This document shows positions 49,775 through 59,951 of a stretch of 64,000 nucleotides of DNA, one piece after another. The notes beneath the pieces are model-generated. The model did not search any database. It worked only from the letters and a program-made list of their open reading frames with translations, and was not told where the DNA came from. The stretch is from Gilliamella sp. wkB171 (GTDB taxonomy: Bacteria > Pseudomonadota > Gammaproteobacteria > Enterobacterales > Orbaceae): contig NZ_LYST01000039.1 in assembly GCF_001693755.1 (NCBI RefSeq), positions 62,001 to 126,000 on the forward strand. The letters run 5' to 3'. The translations under genes were made by a program, and so were the position numbers. The stretch's first letter is position 1. Each line of letters opens with the position of its first letter.

Positions 49775-50602
49775 TTAAATTGTTTTTATTAAGCCGTCAT
49801 AAGCGACTTCTATATTATGAGGTTTGAATATTTCCACTAATTCATCGTGCATAAAGCCACTACTATGTGAATGATGCGACGTTATTAGTTGTGTTTTATC
49901 ATGGAAAATATTTTCACTAATCATGCGTTGTTGTGCGGCGATCACAGTTTCAATGCTCATATGATTATTGGTGCGGTCGTTCTGTTTATAGCCATAGGTA
50001 CATTCAAAGATAGCTAAATCAATTTTTTTGCCGCTATTTTTAAGCCATTGCCAAGTGAGTTCAGGAAAATAGCCTGAATCATGACCATGAAGAATAGTTT
50101 TCCCATCTTTTTCAATTAAGTAGATGAAACAAAATTCCCATTTTGCATGATTCGATAGTAAAGGCGTTACATGATAGCCAGCAGAGCTGGTAATAGTCTG
50201 ATACGGGACCAATAAATTAAAAACAAAGCGTTCAGGGCTGTAACCTGGTAGTACATGTAAGCACCCATTTATTGCAATATCATTGCCGTAGATATAAAGC
50301 GGGTGATCAATGTTAAAGCCATAATCTACCATACGGCTAAATAGATCACCGACATTAAAATGGTCTGGATGGGTATGCGTAAATAACAAATCTTTGATTT
50401 TAGTTACATCAATATTTTCTCGCATGACTTGGTAACTAAATTCGGGTGCAAAGTCAATTTGCATGATTTCATCAATGATAACGGAGCTTCGACTCCTGAT
50501 ATTTTTACCTTTTTGTATGCGGGTTTTCTCGCAGATTTCACATTTACAAAAAGGATTTGGGATACCTTCCGAGGCTGCTGTACCCAAAAACTGTAGTTTC
50601 AC
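49775..50602 (-). CDS. Metallo-beta-lactamase-fold hydrolase, PhnP-like
   Basis: A 275-residue hydrolase. The metal motif HTHPDH (LLFTHTHPDHFN), a GHDSGYF segment and C-terminal SHHSHSSG histidines mark an MBL fold. An N-terminal CKCEIC matches the extra zinc site of PhnP, the phosphoribosyl cyclic phosphodiesterase. No phosphonate genes are nearby; the partner is a nucleoside permease, so a ribose- or nucleotide-derived substrate is a fair guess. The start has GGAG about 7 bases upstream. Confidence 0.8.
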   Translation of the reverse strand: MKLQFLGTAASEGIPNPFCKCEICEKTRIQKGKNIRSRSSVIIDEIMQIDFAPEFSYQVMRENIDVTKIKDLLFTHTHPDHFNVGDLFSRMVDYGFNIDHPLYIYGNDIAINGCLHVLPGYSPERFVFNLLVPYQTITSSAGYHVTPLLSNHAKWEFCFIYLIEKDGKTILHGHDSGYFPELTWQWLKNSGKKIDLAIFECTYGYKQNDRTNNHMSIETVIAAQQRMISENIFHDKTQLITSHHSHSSGFMHDELVEIFKPHNIEVAYDGLIKTI

Positions 50603-50664
50603 ATTGTTCTCCTATAATTCAATGATTCAAATTGTTGTCATTTTATTTCTTGATATAAAGCATT

Positions 50665-50688
50665 TAAAATTGGAACGTTCCAATTTTA
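50665..50688. promoter_or_regulatory. Perfect 24-bp palindrome, candidate LacI-type operator
   Basis: A perfect palindrome centred on CG with core TTGGAACGTTCCAA, flanked by AAAA/TTTT. It lies 63 bases upstream of the PhnP-like hydrolase start. Symmetric sites with a central CG are typical of LacI-family operators. The LacI-type chimera at 46325-48487 is the only such regulator in the window and is adjacent to this operon, so it is the obvious candidate binder. Confidence 0.65.
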
Positions 50689-50805
50689 TTGAAATGACTT
50701 GAATTCCACAATAAAATTAATTAATTTTTTGTTAATTCGTGAGGAAGATCAAAATTTGTAAGGGGTGATGAGTGTCGAAATATAAAATTAATGAGGGGAG
50801 AAGAT

Positions 50806-50833
50806 TATCGGCGATTTTACTCATTCGCCGATA
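50806..50833 (-). terminator. Stem-loop after ttcA
   Basis: TATCGGCGA (50806-50814) and TCGCCGATA (50825-50833) make a perfect 9-bp GC-containing stem, 34 bases beyond the ttcA stop. A weak T-rich stretch follows on the minus strand. Confidence 0.6.
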
Positions 50834-50866
50834 GATCGTTATTTAAAAGTAGATAATGGGTAATAT

Positions 50867-51763
50867 TTAGTTTGCTTCTTTCCAAAGAATTAAGTCTTGA
50901 TCCTCAAGGTCAGATGCATCAAATCCAACTACTGGGGGAAGATCTTCGCGATCAAACGCTATGTCGCCACCATTGACATCAATATCCCCTTTTTTGATAC
51001 CTTTAAAATCATAAAGGTTGGTATCACATAAATGTGAAAGCGTAATATTTTGCGTGGCTCTAAACATGGTTTCTATACGACCAGGAAACTTTTTATCCCA
51101 ATCGTTTAGCATCTCTTTAATCACTTGGCGTTGTAAATTAGGTTGTGAACCACAAAGATTACATGGAATGATTGGGAATTGCTTAATTTCAGCATATTTT
51201 GCAATATCCTTTTCTTTACAGTAAGCAAGCGGTCGAATAATAATATGTTCGCCTGAGTCATTAACCAATTTGGGTGGCATTGCTTTAAGTTTGCCACCAT
51301 AAAACATATTTAAAAATAACGTTTCTAGAATATCATCACGATGATGACCTAAGGCAATTTTGGTCGCGCCAAGCTCCGTTGCGGTGCGGTATAAAATACC
51401 ACGACGCAAACGAGAACAAAGTGAACACGTTGTTTTGCCTTCTGGAATTTTTTCTTTTACGATACCATAAGTATTTTCTTGAACAATTTTATATTCAATA
51501 CCTAATGACTCTAAGTACTGAGGCAAAACATGTTCAGGAAATCCGGGTTGTTTTTGATCTAAATTGACGGCAATTAGTTCAAAATTGATCGGGGCACTGA
51601 TTTTCAAATTTAATAAAATATCAAGTAGCGTATAGCTATCTTTACCACCTGATAAGCAAACCATAATCCGATCACCATCTTCAATCATATTGAAGTCGGC
51701 AATGGCTTCTCCCGTTAGGCGACGTAACCGTTTATGTAATTTATTTTGATTATATGTATTCAT
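50867..51763 (-). CDS. ttcA: tRNA 2-thiocytidine(32) synthetase TtcA
   Basis: Thiolates cytidine 32 in a subset of tRNAs using a [4Fe-4S] cluster. The 298-residue protein has the PP-loop [12 protein letters not shown], the cluster cysteines in CSLC and CNLCGSQ, and the [20 protein letters not shown] motif. The start ATG at 51763 follows a GTG at 51766 directly; either could serve. efpL ends 13 bases upstream. Confidence 0.96.
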   Translation of the reverse strand: MNTYNQNKLHKRLRRLTGEAIADFNMIEDGDRIMVCLSGGKDSYTLLDILLNLKISAPINFELIAVNLDQKQPGFPEHVLPQYLESLGIEYKIVQENTYGIVKEKIPEGKTTCSLCSRLRRGILYRTATELGATKIALGHHRDDILETLFLNMFYGGKLKAMPPKLVNDSGEHIIIRPLAYCKEKDIAKYAEIKQFPIIPCNLCGSQPNLQRQVIKEMLNDWDKKFPGRIETMFRATQNITLSHLCDTNLYDFKGIKKGDIDVNGGDIAFDREDLPPVVGFDASDLEDQDLILWKEAN

Positions 51764-51776
51764 CACGATTTTTAGA

Positions 51777-52349
51777 TTATTCAGCTCGGCTCATATAACG
51801 GCGTTCAGCAATATGAATTTTCACTTTTTCGTTATTATCAATGTATTCTGGAACCTGGATAACTAAGCCTGTTGATAAGGTTGCTGGTTTTGTGCGTGCA
51901 CTGGCAGACGCACCTTTGATGCTAGGTGAAGTTTCAATGATTTCTAAATCAACTGTTTGAGGTAACTCTAATGCAACTACCTCGCCATCAGCCATTAGCA
52001 CTTGAATACCGTTCATTCCACCTTCAGGAATAAATAATAGCTCTTCTTCGATTTGTGCTTTTTTGAAGATAAACGGCGTGTAATCTTCATTATCCATAAA
52101 GACATACTCATCACCATCGATATATGAAAAACTAACCGGACGACGAATTAATTCAATGGTTTCGATAATATCATCACCTTTAAAACGTTCTTCGACTTTA
52201 CCGCCAGTTTTTACATCAGTAAATCGCATTTTATAAAGGGTGCTAGCGCCACGTGCACTAGGGCTTTGAACATCAATATCTTTAACCAATAATAATTTAC
52301 CGTTATAAGTGACTGCATCACCACGTTTTATTTCATTTGCTTTAGCCAT
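51777..52349 (-). CDS. efpL: Elongation factor P-like protein (YeiP/EfpL)
   Basis: A 190-residue EF-P paralogue that relieves ribosome stalling. The three beta-barrel domains are present. The tip of domain I reads [15 protein letters not shown] with an arginine where EF-P has its modified lysine, which marks the YeiP/EfpL subfamily. [13 protein letters not shown] at the N terminus and the [15 protein letters not shown] terminus agree. Divergent from yeiW as in E. coli. Confidence 0.93.
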   Translation of the reverse strand: MAKANEIKRGDAVTYNGKLLLVKDIDVQSPSARGASTLYKMRFTDVKTGGKVEERFKGDDIIETIELIRRPVSFSYIDGDEYVFMDNEDYTPFIFKKAQIEEELLFIPEGGMNGIQVLMADGEVVALELPQTVDLEIIETSPSIKGASASARTKPATLSTGLVIQVPEYIDNNEKVKIHIAERRYMSRAE

Positions 52350-52453
52350 AATATCTTCTTCGTGATTATTAATAATAGAGTTGAAAATTAGCTCGCTATT
52401 TTAGCGCTATCTTGCTATTGTCACCAACAAAATTTACCGAATAATGTCAAATT

Positions 52454-52732
52454 ATGAAAAAAACAACGGATAGCTTATTTCAATGTCGAAAAAACTGCGG
52501 TGCTTGTTGTATTGCGCCTTCAATTTCGTCAATGATTCCCGGTATGCCAAATGGTAAACCCGCTGGAGTTGCGTGCATTCATTTAAATGGTAATTTTCAA
52601 TGTGACTTATTTGGACAGTCATCAAGACCACAAGTTTGTGGTCGGTTAAAGCCTTGTATTGAGATGTGTGGCAACAATCGTGTACAAGCTTTAAATTATT
52701 TAACTCAATTAGAACAGTTAACTAGCGTTTAA
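52454..52732 (+). CDS. yeiW: YkgJ-family cysteine-cluster protein (YeiW-like)
   Basis: A 92-residue protein with eight cysteines in the YkgJ/UPF0153 pattern: CRKNCGACCIAPSIS, a central CIHL/CDLF pair, and VCGRLKPCIEMC. Such spacing suggests metal or iron-sulfur binding; the function is unknown. It matches E. coli YeiW, including the PGMPNGKPAGVACI stretch, and sits opposite efpL as in E. coli. Confidence 0.9.
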   Translation: MKKTTDSLFQCRKNCGACCIAPSISSMIPGMPNGKPAGVACIHLNGNFQCDLFGQSSRPQVCGRLKPCIEMCGNNRVQALNYLTQLEQLTSV

Positions 52733-52950
52733 CTATTGCTAATATTTAATAAACGAGTTTTATTATTAGAATTATTTATCTCGCGTCGTTTTTTTTTTGA
52801 TAAACTTCATCGCATTTCATTATTTAATGATAAATGACCATATTAATTAGATTAGTCTTCAGTTAATTATTGATAGGATTGCTGTATCACACTATTAACT
52901 GAATTTTTCTTATTGTCTTTTTTAATCTTTTTAAACAGAAGAATATTGTT

Positions 52951-54393
52951 ATGAATAATAAATTAAAACGGGACTTAAAATCTCGGCATTTAGCCATGAT
53001 TGCTATTGGCGGTTCAATTGGTACAGGGCTTTTTGTTGCTTCTGGCGCAACGGTTGCTCAAGCGGGGCCCGGTGGTGCATTACTTTCGTATGCTATTATT
53101 GGTGTTATGGTGTACTTTTTAATGACAAGCCTTGGTGAACTAGCGGCGTATTTACCGGTATCAGGTACCTTTGCTACGTATGGCGCTCGTTATGTTGATG
53201 AGGCTTTTGGTTTCGCAATTGGATGGAATTATTGGTATAACTGGGCAATTACTGTTGCAGTAGATTTAGTTGCTGCTCAGCTTGTTATCTCTTATTGGTT
53301 TGATGCAGGTAGTTATAGTTGGCTTTGGAGCTTACTGTTTTTAAGTATCATCTTTTGTTTAAACTATATTTCTGTAAAAGGATTTGGTGAAGCCGAGTTT
53401 TGGTTCTCATTAATTAAAGTTGTCACAGTTATCGTGTTCATTGTGATTGGTTTGTTGATGATTGTTGGCATTTTAAAAGGGAGTGAAAACGCAGGTTGGC
53501 AAAATTGGACTATTGGTGATGCGCCTTTTGTTGGTGGTTTTTCATCGATGATAGGGGTTGCGATGGTTGTTGGCTTCTCATTTCAAGGTACGGAGCTAAT
53601 AGGAATAGCGGCTGGCGAGTCAAAAGATCCAGAAAAAAATATTCCAAAAGCGATGAAGCAAGTTTTTTGGCGAATTTTACTGTTTTATATTTTTGCTATT
53701 TTGGTCATTAGCTTAATTATTCCTTATACAGATCCAAATTTATTACGTAATGAAGAAACTGACATCAGTGTCAGTCCATTTACCTTAGTTTTTCAGCATG
53801 CAGGACTATTATCCGCTGCGGCAATTATGAATGCGGTTATTTTAACATCGGTATTATCGGCGGGTAATTCGGGTTTATATGCCTCAACGCGGATGCTTTA
53901 TGCATTGGCTAAAGAGGGGAAAGCCCCTAAAATCTTTTCAAGATTATCTTCATCAGGGGTACCTAGATTTGCACTTATCGCAACGACAATTATTGCTATG
54001 CTATGTTTTTTAACTTCGATGTATAAAGATCAAGAAGTTTATTTATGGTTGCTTAATATGTCAGGCATGACAGGTTTTATAGCTTGGCTTGGTATTGCAA
54101 TTAGTCACTACCGTTTTAGAAAAGGTTATATTGCACAAGGATTAGATGTCAATAAGTTACCTTATCGTTCAAGCTGTTTTCCATTTGGTCCAATATTTGC
54201 TTTTGTTCTATGTTTGATTATTACACTAGGTCAAAATTATGAAGCATTTTTACAAGAGACTATTGATTGGAATGGCGTAATAGCAACATATGTCGGTTTA
54301 CCACTATTTTTGGTAATCTATTTTGGCTACAAAATTGTGAAAAAGACCAAATGGGTTAAATATTCAGAAATGGATTTCTCACAAGTAAATTAA
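52951..54393 (+). CDS. lysP: Lysine-specific permease
   Basis: A 480-residue APC-family inner-membrane transporter with twelve helices. Similarity to E. coli LysP is very high from SRHLAMIAIGGSIGTGLFVASGATV through the NYWYNWAITVAVDLVAAQLVIS, FSFQGTELIGIAAGES and SPFTLVFQHAGLLSAAA segments. LysP imports lysine with protons and in E. coli also represses the CadC regulator. The first cytoplasmic tail is shorter than in E. coli. The 218-base upstream gap shows no lysine riboswitch that I can recognise. Confidence 0.94.
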   Translation: MNNKLKRDLKSRHLAMIAIGGSIGTGLFVASGATVAQAGPGGALLSYAIIGVMVYFLMTSLGELAAYLPVSGTFATYGARYVDEAFGFAIGWNYWYNWAITVAVDLVAAQLVISYWFDAGSYSWLWSLLFLSIIFCLNYISVKGFGEAEFWFSLIKVVTVIVFIVIGLLMIVGILKGSENAGWQNWTIGDAPFVGGFSSMIGVAMVVGFSFQGTELIGIAAGESKDPEKNIPKAMKQVFWRILLFYIFAILVISLIIPYTDPNLLRNEETDISVSPFTLVFQHAGLLSAAAIMNAVILTSVLSAGNSGLYASTRMLYALAKEGKAPKIFSRLSSSGVPRFALIATTIIAMLCFLTSMYKDQEVYLWLLNMSGMTGFIAWLGIAISHYRFRKGYIAQGLDVNKLPYRSSCFPFGPIFAFVLCLIITLGQNYEAFLQETIDWNGVIATYVGLPLFLVIYFGYKIVKKTKWVKYSEMDFSQVN

Positions 54394-54420
54394 TTAGCAT
54401 AATAGTATTTAAGCTCTTTT

Positions 54421-54449
54421 TTCCGTCGACATAAGTCGACGGAATTTTA
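54421..54449 (+). terminator. Terminator after lysP
   Basis: TTCCGTCGAC (54421-54430) and GTCGACGGAA (54435-54444) form a perfect 10-bp stem with an ATAA loop. TTTTAT follows and T's precede, so it could also act on transcripts from infA. Confidence 0.85.
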
Positions 54450-54515
54450 TTAAAAAAGAGAATAAACCGTTTTAGATTTAATAATGATTAAATAACAATT
54501 CTGATGATAACGATA

Positions 54516-54743
<228 letters not shown>

Positions 54744-54966
54744 TTATTAATAAATACAAATTAAATATACTCATATCATCATCCATTTATTCCCATATCA
54801 TCTGGGGATAACGTGACAACTAAAAACTTTTTTAAAACTGCTTTTATCGACTTTTGTACATATAGATTAATTGACATTGAGTATAAGCTATAAAATCACT
54901 GAATTTATAATATATAAAGACAGCGGCAAAATAATGCCGAAAAAACTGACAGAAGTAAAGACCTTT

Positions 54967-55623
54967 CTAATTTTTCTTTGCATTATAAAGCCCTTGCTCA
55001 CAAATATAATGCCATACTTTGGGTGGTAATAAATTTTTACAACTTTGTTGATTATGAATATTTTGTCTAATTTCTGTTGCTGATATATTTTCTAAAGGGG
55101 TATGTGCAAAATAGATGTAACCAGCTGGAAAATTATGCAAATCGTGAATATTGGTTGTTTGATGTTGAGTGATCCACGCTTGAAGTTCATTGTCAGTCGT
55201 ATTTTCGGTATAACCTGGACGTCTACAAATAAGTAAATGGCAGTAATTAAGTAGTATTTTCCAATCTTTCCAGGTGGGTAAATTTAATAAAGAATCTTGT
55301 CCCATGATAAAGGCTAGACCAGAGAGCTTACCATGTTGGTGACGCCACTGTTGCAGTGTGTCGATAGTGTAAGAAGGTCGTGTTAAATTTTGTGGTAGTA
55401 TTTCTCTGGTATCAATTGAAAATAACGGCATATCGCTTATAGCTAAATTCAACATAGCTAGGCGCTGTGTTGTTGTTGCTTCAGGCTGCGGTTTATGAGG
55501 GGGAATATGATTGGGTAATAAGCTAATTTTTGTTAAGCCAACCTCTTTTGCTAGCGCAATTGCTGGGTAAATGTGTCCATAATGAATTGGATCGAAAGTA
55601 CCACCGAACAATGCTGTTAACAT
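54967..55623 (-). CDS. nadD: Nicotinate-mononucleotide adenylyltransferase
   Basis: Joins nicotinate mononucleotide and ATP in NAD synthesis. The 218-residue protein has the nucleotidyltransferase motif ALFGGTFDPIHYGH and the C-terminal ISATEIR motif (SxTxxR type). LLPNHIPPHKPQ and FIMGQDSLLNLPTWKDW are also typical. Its start overlaps the holA end by 7 bases, as part of the leuS-lptE-holA-nadD operon. Confidence 0.95.
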   Translation of the reverse strand: MLTALFGGTFDPIHYGHIYPAIALAKEVGLTKISLLPNHIPPHKPQPEATTTQRLAMLNLAISDMPLFSIDTREILPQNLTRPSYTIDTLQQWRHQHGKLSGLAFIMGQDSLLNLPTWKDWKILLNYCHLLICRRPGYTENTTDNELQAWITQHQTTNIHDLHNFPAGYIYFAHTPLENISATEIRQNIHNQQSCKNLLPPKVWHYICEQGLYNAKKN

Positions 55624-56621
55624 TTATTTAATCCCATAAATTGCATTGTTAAAGCCGATAGTGCATCCCACACTCGTAGTTGATTATCATGTTTCAAGCT
55701 GATTTCAATTTCAGTAAGTAGAGCCAGCGTTGAAAATAGATCTTTAATATCATTACGATTTAAATAATTGGTATACATTGCTCTTTTGTTTTGCCAAATT
55801 TTATATTCATCAAAAGTTTGTTTTAACGGTTTTGATGATAAACCTTTTTTTAGATTGATGATCAAAATCAGCTCACGTTGAATAATCCGGAGTAATATTA
55901 ATGGTTCAAAATCATTCATCTTTAATTGCTGTAAAATGTGAGTTGCTCGCTTTGTTTTATGAGCAACCATTGCATCAATCCAGTGATACGGAGTAAATAT
56001 GGCGGAATCATTAATATTACTTTCAACTTGATCATAAGTTATTGTTTGGTTTGTATAGAGTAACTTTAGTTGCTCAATAATTTGCGTTAATGCCAGTAAA
56101 TTTCCTTCGTAATAATAACAAAGAAGATCGATAGCTTCAGGTTCAACCACTATTTGCTTTTGTTGAAGATGATTTTTAATCCATTGTGGTAATAAAGCTG
56201 TGTCAGGCGTAGTACAATTGACGACGACTAAATTATCGGATAATTTTTTATACCAAACTGCATTTTCCTGAGTTTTAGTAATTTTGGTTAAACTGATAAT
56301 TAATGCAATATCAGGATTGAGTATTTCACTTAAACTATTCAGTTTCGAACTCGTCGCTGTATTGATTGTGTTTTCACCAAAATCTAAAAAAATAAGCGTA
56401 TTGGTTGAAAATAGATTCATTGCATGACAACAATCATAGATAGGCTGCCAATCAGTTTGATTATCTATGCTAAATGTCAGTTGTTCATTAAAGCCAGCTT
56501 GTTTAAAAGCGGTTTTTAGCTGCGATTGGCTATAATATTGTAAATAAGGATCGTTGCCTAACAGTAGATAATAGGGCGATCCTAATTTTGTCGTAATTTG
56601 GTCTGCGTTGATTTTAATCAT
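55617..56621 (-). CDS. holA: DNA polymerase III delta subunit
   Basis: The 334-residue clamp-loader subunit that opens the sliding clamp. The N-terminal YYLLLGNDPYLQYYSQSQLK segment resembles the family's LLL.GNDPLLLQES start, and the AAA+-like region and the C-terminal collar helices follow. Position between lptE and nadD is the same as in E. coli and supports the call. Confidence 0.93.
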   Translation of the reverse strand: MIKINADQITTKLGSPYYLLLGNDPYLQYYSQSQLKTAFKQAGFNEQLTFSIDNQTDWQPIYDCCHAMNLFSTNTLIFLDFGENTINTATSSKLNSLSEILNPDIALIISLTKITKTQENAVWYKKLSDNLVVVNCTTPDTALLPQWIKNHLQQKQIVVEPEAIDLLCYYYEGNLLALTQIIEQLKLLYTNQTITYDQVESNINDSAIFTPYHWIDAMVAHKTKRATHILQQLKMNDFEPLILLRIIQRELILIINLKKGLSSKPLKQTFDEYKIWQNKRAMYTNYLNRNDIKDLFSTLALLTEIEISLKHDNQLRVWDALSALTMQFMGLNKC

Positions 56622-56630
56622 GTCAAAAAG

Positions 56631-57125
56631 TTAATTAACAGCATCAACCGATTTCAATTTTCGAATAATTTGCTTAGCTGCTTGTTTATACATTTCATCT
56701 TCAATTAAATCTTGCTCGGTTGTTTTAGCAAGTGCTGCTGTTGGGTTATCAAAAAATGTACGGAAAATACGAACACTAATTGGGTATACCTTTTCACTTG
56801 CAACAATAACTTGAGCGTCAACATTTAAGACTAATTGATATTCCGCCGCCTTACCATCTTGGTAAATAGATATCGTACTACGATCAATGGACTCTCTTAT
56901 AATATTTAAAGAGGGATAATTGTGTGATACATCATTGTTAGCTAATGTAACTTTATTATCCTTTAATAACTCTTTAATATTTCTTGAAAGCTGTCCATAA
57001 GGATCATAACTGATATAAGCCATTGTTTTAAATCTTGCCGGTATTTCAGTTTCATTTTGTAGATGAAAACCACACCCCGTCAGTGATACTGCCATTAGCA
57101 TAAATAAGGCTATATATTTTTTCAT
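56631..57125 (-). CDS. lptE: LPS-assembly lipoprotein LptE
   Basis: Outer-membrane lipoprotein that plugs the LptD barrel for LPS export. From ATG 57125 the 164-residue protein has a signal peptide with lipobox LTGCGF, followed by the GFHLQNETEIPARFKTM segment typical of LptE. An open frame extends 48 bases further upstream, but that start would bury the signal peptide. It starts 34 bases after leuS stops. Confidence 0.92.
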   Translation of the reverse strand: MKKYIALFMLMAVSLTGCGFHLQNETEIPARFKTMAYISYDPYGQLSRNIKELLKDNKVTLANNDVSHNYPSLNIIRESIDRSTISIYQDGKAAEYQLVLNVDAQVIVASEKVYPISVRIFRTFFDNPTAALAKTTEQDLIEDEMYKQAAKQIIRKLKSVDAVN

Positions 57126-57159
57126 AAGTATTACCACCCATGTTTTAATTTTAACAGTA

Positions 57160-59742
57160 TCAACCAACAACAAGATTTAATAATTTACCCGGCACATAAA
57201 TAACTTTACGAATAGTAACGTCCGCTAAGTATTTTTGGATATTCGGTTCTTGTTTTGCTTGTGCCAATACCAAATCTTGGTCGGCATCAGCAGGTACGGT
57301 AAACTTACCACGTACTTTACCATTAATTTGCACAACAATCAGTTTTTCATCTTCGACCATGGCTGACTCTTCAGCTATAGGCCATGTCGCATTATCAATT
57401 GTTTCACTATGGCCTAAAGCTTGCCACATGACAAAACAAGCATGAGGCATCATTGGATAAAGCAAACGAACAATCGCATTTAAAGCTTCATCCATAAGCG
57501 CATGGTCTTGAGCTGATTCTTGTGGTGCTTTTTGCAAACGATTCATAAACTCCATTACCGCAGCGATAGCAGTATTGAAAGTTTGACGACGACCAATATC
57601 ATCACTGACCTTAGCAATTGTCTTATGTAACTCACGTCTTAATGCTTTTTGATCGGCATTTAAAGCATTAACATCAAGTTTATCCGCACTGCCTTTTTGC
57701 GCATGTTCATAAACTAAACGCCAAACACGCTTAATAAAGCGATTGGCACCTTCAACGCCAGACTCTTGCCATTCAAGGGTCATCTCGGCTGGTGAGGCAA
57801 ACATCATAAACAAACGTACAGTATCGGCGCCATATTTTTCGACCATTTCTTGTGGATCAATACCGTTATTTTTTGATTTAGACATTTTAGTCATACCGGC
57901 ATGCACCAGCTCATTACCTTTGCTATCTACCGCTTTCACAATACGACCTTTTTCATCACGTTCGATTGTGACCTCCGTTGGTGATACCCAAATACGTTCA
58001 TTGGTTGGGCTGGTATAATAAAACGCATCAGCTAACACCATACCTTGGCAAAGCAAACGCTTAGCCGGCTCATCTGATGATACTAGACCAAAATCACGCA
58101 TTAACTTATGGAAGAATCTAAAATAAAGTAAATGCATAATGGCATGTTCAATACCCCCTACATATTGATCGACTGGCAACCAATAATTGGCAGCTTTTTC
58201 GTCTAACATGCCTTTGTCATAATGTGGACAAGTATAACGAGCATAATACCAAGATGATTCCATAAACGTATCAAAGGTATCCGTTTCACGCAATGCTGGT
58301 TGTCCATTAACTGTGGTTTTTGCCCAATTAGGATCGGCTTTGATTGGACTGGTAATACCGTTCATTTCAACGTCTTCAGGTAAAATAACTGGCAGCTGAT
58401 CTTCTGGTGTAGGAATTGTGGTGCCATCTTCAAGGGTCACCATTGGAATTGGTGCGCCCCAATAACGTTGGCGAGAAACCCCCCAATCACGTAGACGGTA
58501 ATTAACTTTACGTTCACCAATACCTAACGCTATGAGTTTATCGGCAATGGCATTAAACGCTTGCTCAAAATCAAGACCATTAAACTCACCCGAATTAAAC
58601 AATATACCATGTTGAGTATACGCATTTTCGGAAAGATCCGGCGCTTTGCCATCTTGATCTAAAATTACCGGTTTAATTGGCAAATTGTATTTACTTGCAA
58701 ACTCATAATCGCGTTCATCATGGCCTGGTACTGCCATTACTGCACCAGTTCCATATTCGATTAAAACAAAATTAGCAATCCAAACCGGAACTTTATCACC
58801 TGTTAATGGGTGAATAGCAAAAAATCCTGTCGCCATACCTTTCTTTTCCATGGTCGCCATATCGGCTTCGGCAGTTTTAGTATTTTTGCATTCAGCAATA
58901 AATTCAGCAATTTTGCTGTTATTTTGGGCTGCTAATTGTGCTAGTGGGTGTTCTGCCGCAACAGACACAAAACTCACCCCCATTAATGTATCAGGTCGTG
59001 TAGTATAAACTCGTAACTTATCCGCATAGTTTTCAACCGTAAAATCAAACTCTACACCTTCAGAGCGGCCGATCCAGTTACGTTGCATGGTTTTAACTTG
59101 TTCTGGCCAGTTTTCTAATGTATCTAAATCGTTAAGTAACTCTTCGGCATAATTAGTAATTTTAATAAACCATTGTGGGATCTCTTTGCGTTCAACGGGG
59201 GTATTACAGCGCCAACAGCAACCTTCAACCACCTGTTCATTAGCAAGGACGGTCTGATCGTTCGGACACCAGTTAACAGCGGATGTTTTTTTATAGACTA
59301 AACCTTTTTCAAACAATTTAGTAAAAAACCACTGCTCCCATTTATAGTATTCAGGACGGCAGGTTGTCACTTCACGATCCCAATCATAACCAAACCCTAA
59401 TAACTGTAGTTGCTTTTTCATGTAAGCAATATTTTCATAGGTCCATTTAGCCGGTGCGGTGTTATTTTTCACTGCCGCACCTTCTGCCGGTAAACCAAAA
59501 GCATCCCAACCAATAGGTTGTAAAACATTTTTGCCATTTAAACGTTGATAGCGTGAAATGGTATCACCGATAGTATAATTTCGAACATGACCAAGGTGTA
59601 ACCGCCCAGAAGGGTAAGGTAACATTGATAAGCAGTAATACTTTTCTTTTGAGGGATCTTCGGTAACATGGAATGTTTTATTTTCTTGCCAATGTTGTTG
59701 AACTTTGGCTTCAATCTCATCGGGGCGATATTGTTCTTGCAT
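57160..59742 (-). CDS. leuS: Leucyl-tRNA synthetase
   Basis: The 860-residue class-I synthetase. It carries the HIGH motif ([12 protein letters not shown]), a zinc-type insertion ([12 protein letters not shown]), the CP1 editing domain ([13 protein letters not shown]), and the KMSKS loop ([14 protein letters not shown]). Length and sequence match E. coli LeuS. It heads the operon with lptE, holA and nadD. Confidence 0.98.
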   Translation of the reverse strand: MQEQYRPDEIEAKVQQHWQENKTFHVTEDPSKEKYYCLSMLPYPSGRLHLGHVRNYTIGDTISRYQRLNGKNVLQPIGWDAFGLPAEGAAVKNNTAPAKWTYENIAYMKKQLQLLGFGYDWDREVTTCRPEYYKWEQWFFTKLFEKGLVYKKTSAVNWCPNDQTVLANEQVVEGCCWRCNTPVERKEIPQWFIKITNYAEELLNDLDTLENWPEQVKTMQRNWIGRSEGVEFDFTVENYADKLRVYTTRPDTLMGVSFVSVAAEHPLAQLAAQNNSKIAEFIAECKNTKTAEADMATMEKKGMATGFFAIHPLTGDKVPVWIANFVLIEYGTGAVMAVPGHDERDYEFASKYNLPIKPVILDQDGKAPDLSENAYTQHGILFNSGEFNGLDFEQAFNAIADKLIALGIGERKVNYRLRDWGVSRQRYWGAPIPMVTLEDGTTIPTPEDQLPVILPEDVEMNGITSPIKADPNWAKTTVNGQPALRETDTFDTFMESSWYYARYTCPHYDKGMLDEKAANYWLPVDQYVGGIEHAIMHLLYFRFFHKLMRDFGLVSSDEPAKRLLCQGMVLADAFYYTSPTNERIWVSPTEVTIERDEKGRIVKAVDSKGNELVHAGMTKMSKSKNNGIDPQEMVEKYGADTVRLFMMFASPAEMTLEWQESGVEGANRFIKRVWRLVYEHAQKGSADKLDVNALNADQKALRRELHKTIAKVSDDIGRRQTFNTAIAAVMEFMNRLQKAPQESAQDHALMDEALNAIVRLLYPMMPHACFVMWQALGHSETIDNATWPIAEESAMVEDEKLIVVQINGKVRGKFTVPADADQDLVLAQAKQEPNIQKYLADVTIRKVIYVPGKLLNLVVG

Positions 59743-59922
59743 GACGAATTAATGTCCTATCTATTATTGCTAATAAAAATAATTTGCTAATTGTATTGGT
59801 TATTGTCACGTTTTACAAACGATATGTGAATGTATGAATAGATTTATTAAAGAGGATAATTTAGGCAACTCATTAATAAGATTAACAAACAGAGTAATTG
59901 CTAGCTAATAATTTTAGTGATG

Positions 59923-59941
59923 GGCGGGTAATTATCCCGCC
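59923..59941 (-). terminator. GC-rich hairpin after bamD
   Basis: GGCGGG (59923-59928) pairs with CCCGCC (59936-59941) around a 7-base loop, 10 bases beyond the bamD stop. The T tract is poor on the minus strand. Confidence 0.5.
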
Positions 59942-59951
59942 TCTTACGGCT

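Noticed and set aside
52733-52950. Lysine riboswitch before lysP
   Set aside because: I cannot see the conserved helices or junction motifs in this short AT-rich gap.
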